Notes under the pieces: model-generated
The model's database searches: none
Seen by the model: only the letters and a program-made list of their open reading frames with translations
Told to the model about the DNA's origin: nothing
Assembly: GCA_963926055.1 (NCBI GenBank)
Contig: CAWUVK010000007.1
Coordinates: 82,986 to 146,985 of the forward strand
Origin: CAJXJP01 sp963926055
GTDB taxonomy: Bacteria > Patescibacteriota > Gracilibacteria > BD1-5 > UBA6164
Direction of reading: 5' to 3'
DNA: 64,000 nucleotides
Position numbers and translations under genes: made by a program
Shown: piece after piece, positions 61,290 through 64,000 of the stretch
Layout: each line of letters begins with the position of its first letter
Position numbering within the stretch: the stretch's first letter is position 1

Positions 61290-63173
61290 CTATTTTTTCA
61301 ATAAATTAACAAAAGCTTCACTTGGAAGAGAAACTTTTCAAAATTGTTTCATTTTCTTTTTCCCTTTCTTTTGTTTTTCTAATAATTTTTTCTTTCTTGA
61401 AATATCTCAACCGTAGAGTTTTGCTGTTACATCTTTTCTCATCGCAGAAAGGTTTTCTCTTCCCACAACATCTCATCAAACTACTGCTTGAATCTTTATA
61501 GTAAAAAGTGCTTTTGGTATTGAAGTTTTAAGATTAGCACAAATTTTTCCTCATAATATACGAGATTGAGATCTATGACAAATAAATGCAAGAGCATCTA
61601 CTTTTTCTTCAGCAATAAGTATTTCTAATTTTACTAAATCACTTTCATTGAAACGAATAAATTCATAATTAAGTGAAGCATATCATGAGCTCAGAGATTT
61701 TATTTCATCATAAAAATCTCAGATTAATTCATTCATCGGAAGTTCATATGTCAACATAACTCTATCAGAATCTATATATTGTTGATTTTTAAAAACCCCT
61801 CTTCTATCCTGAGAAAGTGTCATTAAATTTCAGACAAATTCATTAGGAGTGAGTATTTCAACTTTAGCAATAGGTTCTTCTATATAGAGATATTTTTCTC
61901 TTGCTGGGAGATCTTCAGGATTTGAAACAAGGATTCTTGTACATTTTTGACCTCTTTGATTTTCGATAAATTCTGCCGAATATCTTGAATATTCAGATTT
62001 TTTATCTCAGAGTAATACTACTCTATAAGTTACTTGAGGAGCCGTTAGAATTACATCCATATTAAACTCTCTCATGAGCCTTTCTTTTACAATATCCAAA
62101 TGTAAAAGACCTAAAAATCCGCATCTATACCCATGTCCAAGTGCTGGTGAAACATCTGTTTCCACTGCTAAAGCAGAATCATTTAAAACGAGTTTTTCCA
62201 TTGCATCTTTCAGCAGTGGATATTCACTTGAATCCATCGCAAATATTCCAGCGTAAATAAATGGAGTTACTTCTCCAAAACCTGAAATTGCTTTTGCATC
62301 TTCTGGTTTTGCTTTCGGACCATTGACTATTTCTGCTTTCCACATAGTATCTCCTACTTTTGCATCACGAATAGTTTTTAATCATGTTACTACATATCCA
62401 ACTGAACCAAGACCAATTTTTGAGTCGCTAATATAACTTGGAGAAAAATGTCCAACATCAAGTGCTTCGATTTTTTTATCAGTATTGAGAAAATGACAAG
62501 AATCTCATTTTTTGATTTCACCTTGAAAAACTTTTACATACGAAACGACTCATCTATATGGATCGTATTGAGAATCAAATACAAGTGCTTTTAATTCATC
62601 ATTTTCAGGAGATTTATCACCATAAACTACTGGAGAAGAAACCCTTTGTAAAACTGCTTCTAAAACCGCTTCTACATTTTCTCATGTTTTTGCTGAAACT
62701 CAAATGATTTCTGATTTATCGCATCCAAGTAAATTAATTATTTCTTCTGCCACTTTATCAAAATCAGCTGCTGGGAGATCTATTTTATTAATTACAGGAA
62801 TAATATCTAAATCATTTTCAATAGCCATATAAACATTTGAAAGCGTTTGAGCTTCGATTCATTGAGTTGCATCAACTATTAATAAAGCTCATTCAACTGA
62901 GGCAAGACTACGAGAAACTTCGTATTGAAAATCTACATGTCCAGGAGTATCAATAATATTGAGTTCATAGCCTTTCCAATTCATTCTAACTGGTTGAAGT
63001 TTTATAGTAATCCCTCTTTCTTGTTCGAGTTCCATGGTATCAAGCATTTGAGAATTTTTCATATCTCTTTTATCAAGTGTCCCTGTGATTTCTAAAAGTC
63101 TATCAGCCAAAGTTGATTTCCCATGATCGATATGTGCAATAATACAAAAATTTCTAATATTTTCTAAATTCAT
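61290..63173 (-). CDS. lepA: Elongation factor 4 (LepA), 627 aa
   Basis: Ribosomal back-translocase GTPase. G1 AHIDHGKST (residues 13-21), switch II DTPGHVDF (75-82), then ISAKT-type segment and the LepA C-terminal region (GCDGERK-like RGMRKDVTAKLYGGDISRKK in this protein and a basic tail). About 25 residues longer than E. coli LepA (599 aa). Many glycines are UGA, although tsf and rpsA, also translation genes, use none. Start without Shine-Dalgarno. Confidence 0.96.
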
Positions 63174-63259
63174 ATATAATTTTATTTGATTAAATTTGCC
63201 AGCATTTTAGTTATAAATTCAAAAAAGTCAAAGAAGCCTCACAAATATTTTTCGCAAAA

Positions 63260-63291
63260 AAAATAAACATGAAAATATTTTCATGTTTATT
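63260..63291. terminator. Terminator of the LamG-domain gene
   Basis: 12-bp stem AATAAACATGAAAAT / ATTTTCATGTTTATT, overlapping the stop codon of the minus-strand gene (63289-63287). Confidence 0.8.
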
Positions 63292-64000
63292 GTAACGTTT
63301 CATAAATATTATTTATTTCTGCTTGAGATAGCGCTCTGTTGAAAATCATGATTTCATCTATTTTTCAATTAAAAAATTCTCTATTTCAGTCAAATGATCA
63401 AATAAATGCATTTCATCAACCTGAATCTCACATATCTCAATTTTGATAATATTCTTCTCCTAACAAATGCTGTCATTGATAAGTTGATATTTTTTGAAAG
63501 TCTTTAGTCATTGCTAATAGTGTTTTTGTATTAAGAGGTACAGATTTTTCATAATCTGGAGCAACCCAATAACCATTTATTTTAATAAAAGGTTCATATC
63601 TTCATCATGCTGAAGAGTTTTTAATTGTTGATGCATATCACGCTAGAGGTGTTCCTCAATATTTAGTAAAAATCCTTTGTCTATTATCATTTATTTCACC
63701 TAAGTCTATTACTGTTAATAGAGTTATATCATATCCAGTTAGGGATAATTCTGAGCTATCAGGTACTTCTATATAATCATCTACTCCATCAAAAAACATG
63801 GCTCCATTTACAGGAGTTGCTAAACCTGAAGCATTTGCGTCATGTATCGTTCCATGATTATTATTTCCAGATAAATCTGCTAATTTCCCATCTGAAGTGA
63901 GAGTTTCCATATCCCAGTATCAAACTAAAGATTCATCAAAAAATCATTTTTCTGCTGCTTTGAGTTCTATAAAATTATCTTCTCAAGTTATATTTATAAG
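63287..64000 (-). CDS. LamG/concanavalin-like domain surface protein, 5' end outside window
   Basis: Open to the window end. The visible 237 residues: an INITGEDNFIELKAAEKGFF lead, then a LamG-type jelly roll: SLVGYWDMETLTSDGKLADL, SGNNNHGTIHD, FFDGVDDYIEVPDSSEL, and the C-terminal GKIDEIMIFNRALSQAEI. This arrangement is common in large pilin-like or cell-wall proteins of candidate phyla that bind sugars or host surfaces. Many UGA glycines. Likely extracellular adhesin; its N-terminal signal lies beyond the window. Confidence 0.88.

Noticed and set aside
1..64000. UGA as tryptophan (code 4) or as a normal stop with many pseudogenes
   Set aside because: UGA sits at invariant glycines (Walker A, ABC signature, kinase G-boxes), tRNA-Trp is CCA, and frames stay open and sensible across UGA.
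1..64000. CRISPR arrays, IS elements and rRNA genes
   Set aside because: No regularly spaced direct repeats, no transposase other than the serine recombinase, and no rRNA-like sequence seen.

Overview
The window comes from a low-GC bacterium that reads UGA as glycine (genetic code 25), which points to the candidate phyla Absconditabacteria (SR1) or Gracilibacteria (BD1-5/GN02). The evidence is direct. The ABC ATPase at 4338-5000 has UGA at the first glycine of its Walker A motif and at both glycines of its LSGGE signature. tRNA-Trp (55246-55320) has anticodon CCA, so it should not read UGA. Only UAA and UAG close genes here, so most genes look broken under the standard code; all coordinates below use code 25. 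The two phyla cannot be told apart from this window, and no tRNA-Gly(UCA) is visible in it.

1-24 kb is mostly ordinary chromosome: a SulP anion transporter (5' end missing), a GDSL lipoprotein, an ABC exporter pair with an FtsX-like permease, an AI-2E family permease, a TIMP/NTR-like surface protein, a MATE exporter, a DUF1704 metallopeptidase, an ABC-F ATPase, a DEAD-box helicase, a two-component system followed by small envelope/stress proteins (PLDc_N, DUF5667, CsbD), a DJ-1/Hsp31-like protein, a P-loop kinase, a TrmB-like regulator and a PHP phosphoesterase. Many convergent pairs share one bidirectional hairpin terminator that contains the stop codons.

24-55 kb is accessory: a coiled-coil membrane protein with internal repeats, a TPR protein, an AAA_13 (RloC/PrrC-like) ATPase with a zinc hook and a C-terminal HEPN-like R-x6-H beside a PD-(D/E)XK-like protein, a type IIG restriction-modification enzyme, a DUF2779 nuclease-like protein, many unknown genes, a seven-gene minus-strand envelope/lipoprotein cluster with a C39-type peptidase and a membrane J-protein, a candidate structured RNA (about 50.6-50.8 kb), and a four-gene block ending in a large serine recombinase whose 3' end runs into tRNA-Trp.

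55-64 kb is core translation: tRNA-Trp, tsf, a small membrane gene, rpsB and rpsA, with REP-like palindromes in the gaps; then three paralogous small genes, tRNA-His, a secreted protein, lepA and the end of a LamG-type surface protein.

The most unusual signal is a set of five small genes in three places (15863-16246, 28002-28274, 59157-60535). They use no UGA and use CGN arginine codons. They have clear Shine-Dalgarno sites, consensus-like sigma70 promoters and strong terminators, while the start sites I checked in surrounding genes lack Shine-Dalgarno sites. They look like expression units written in a different dialect.
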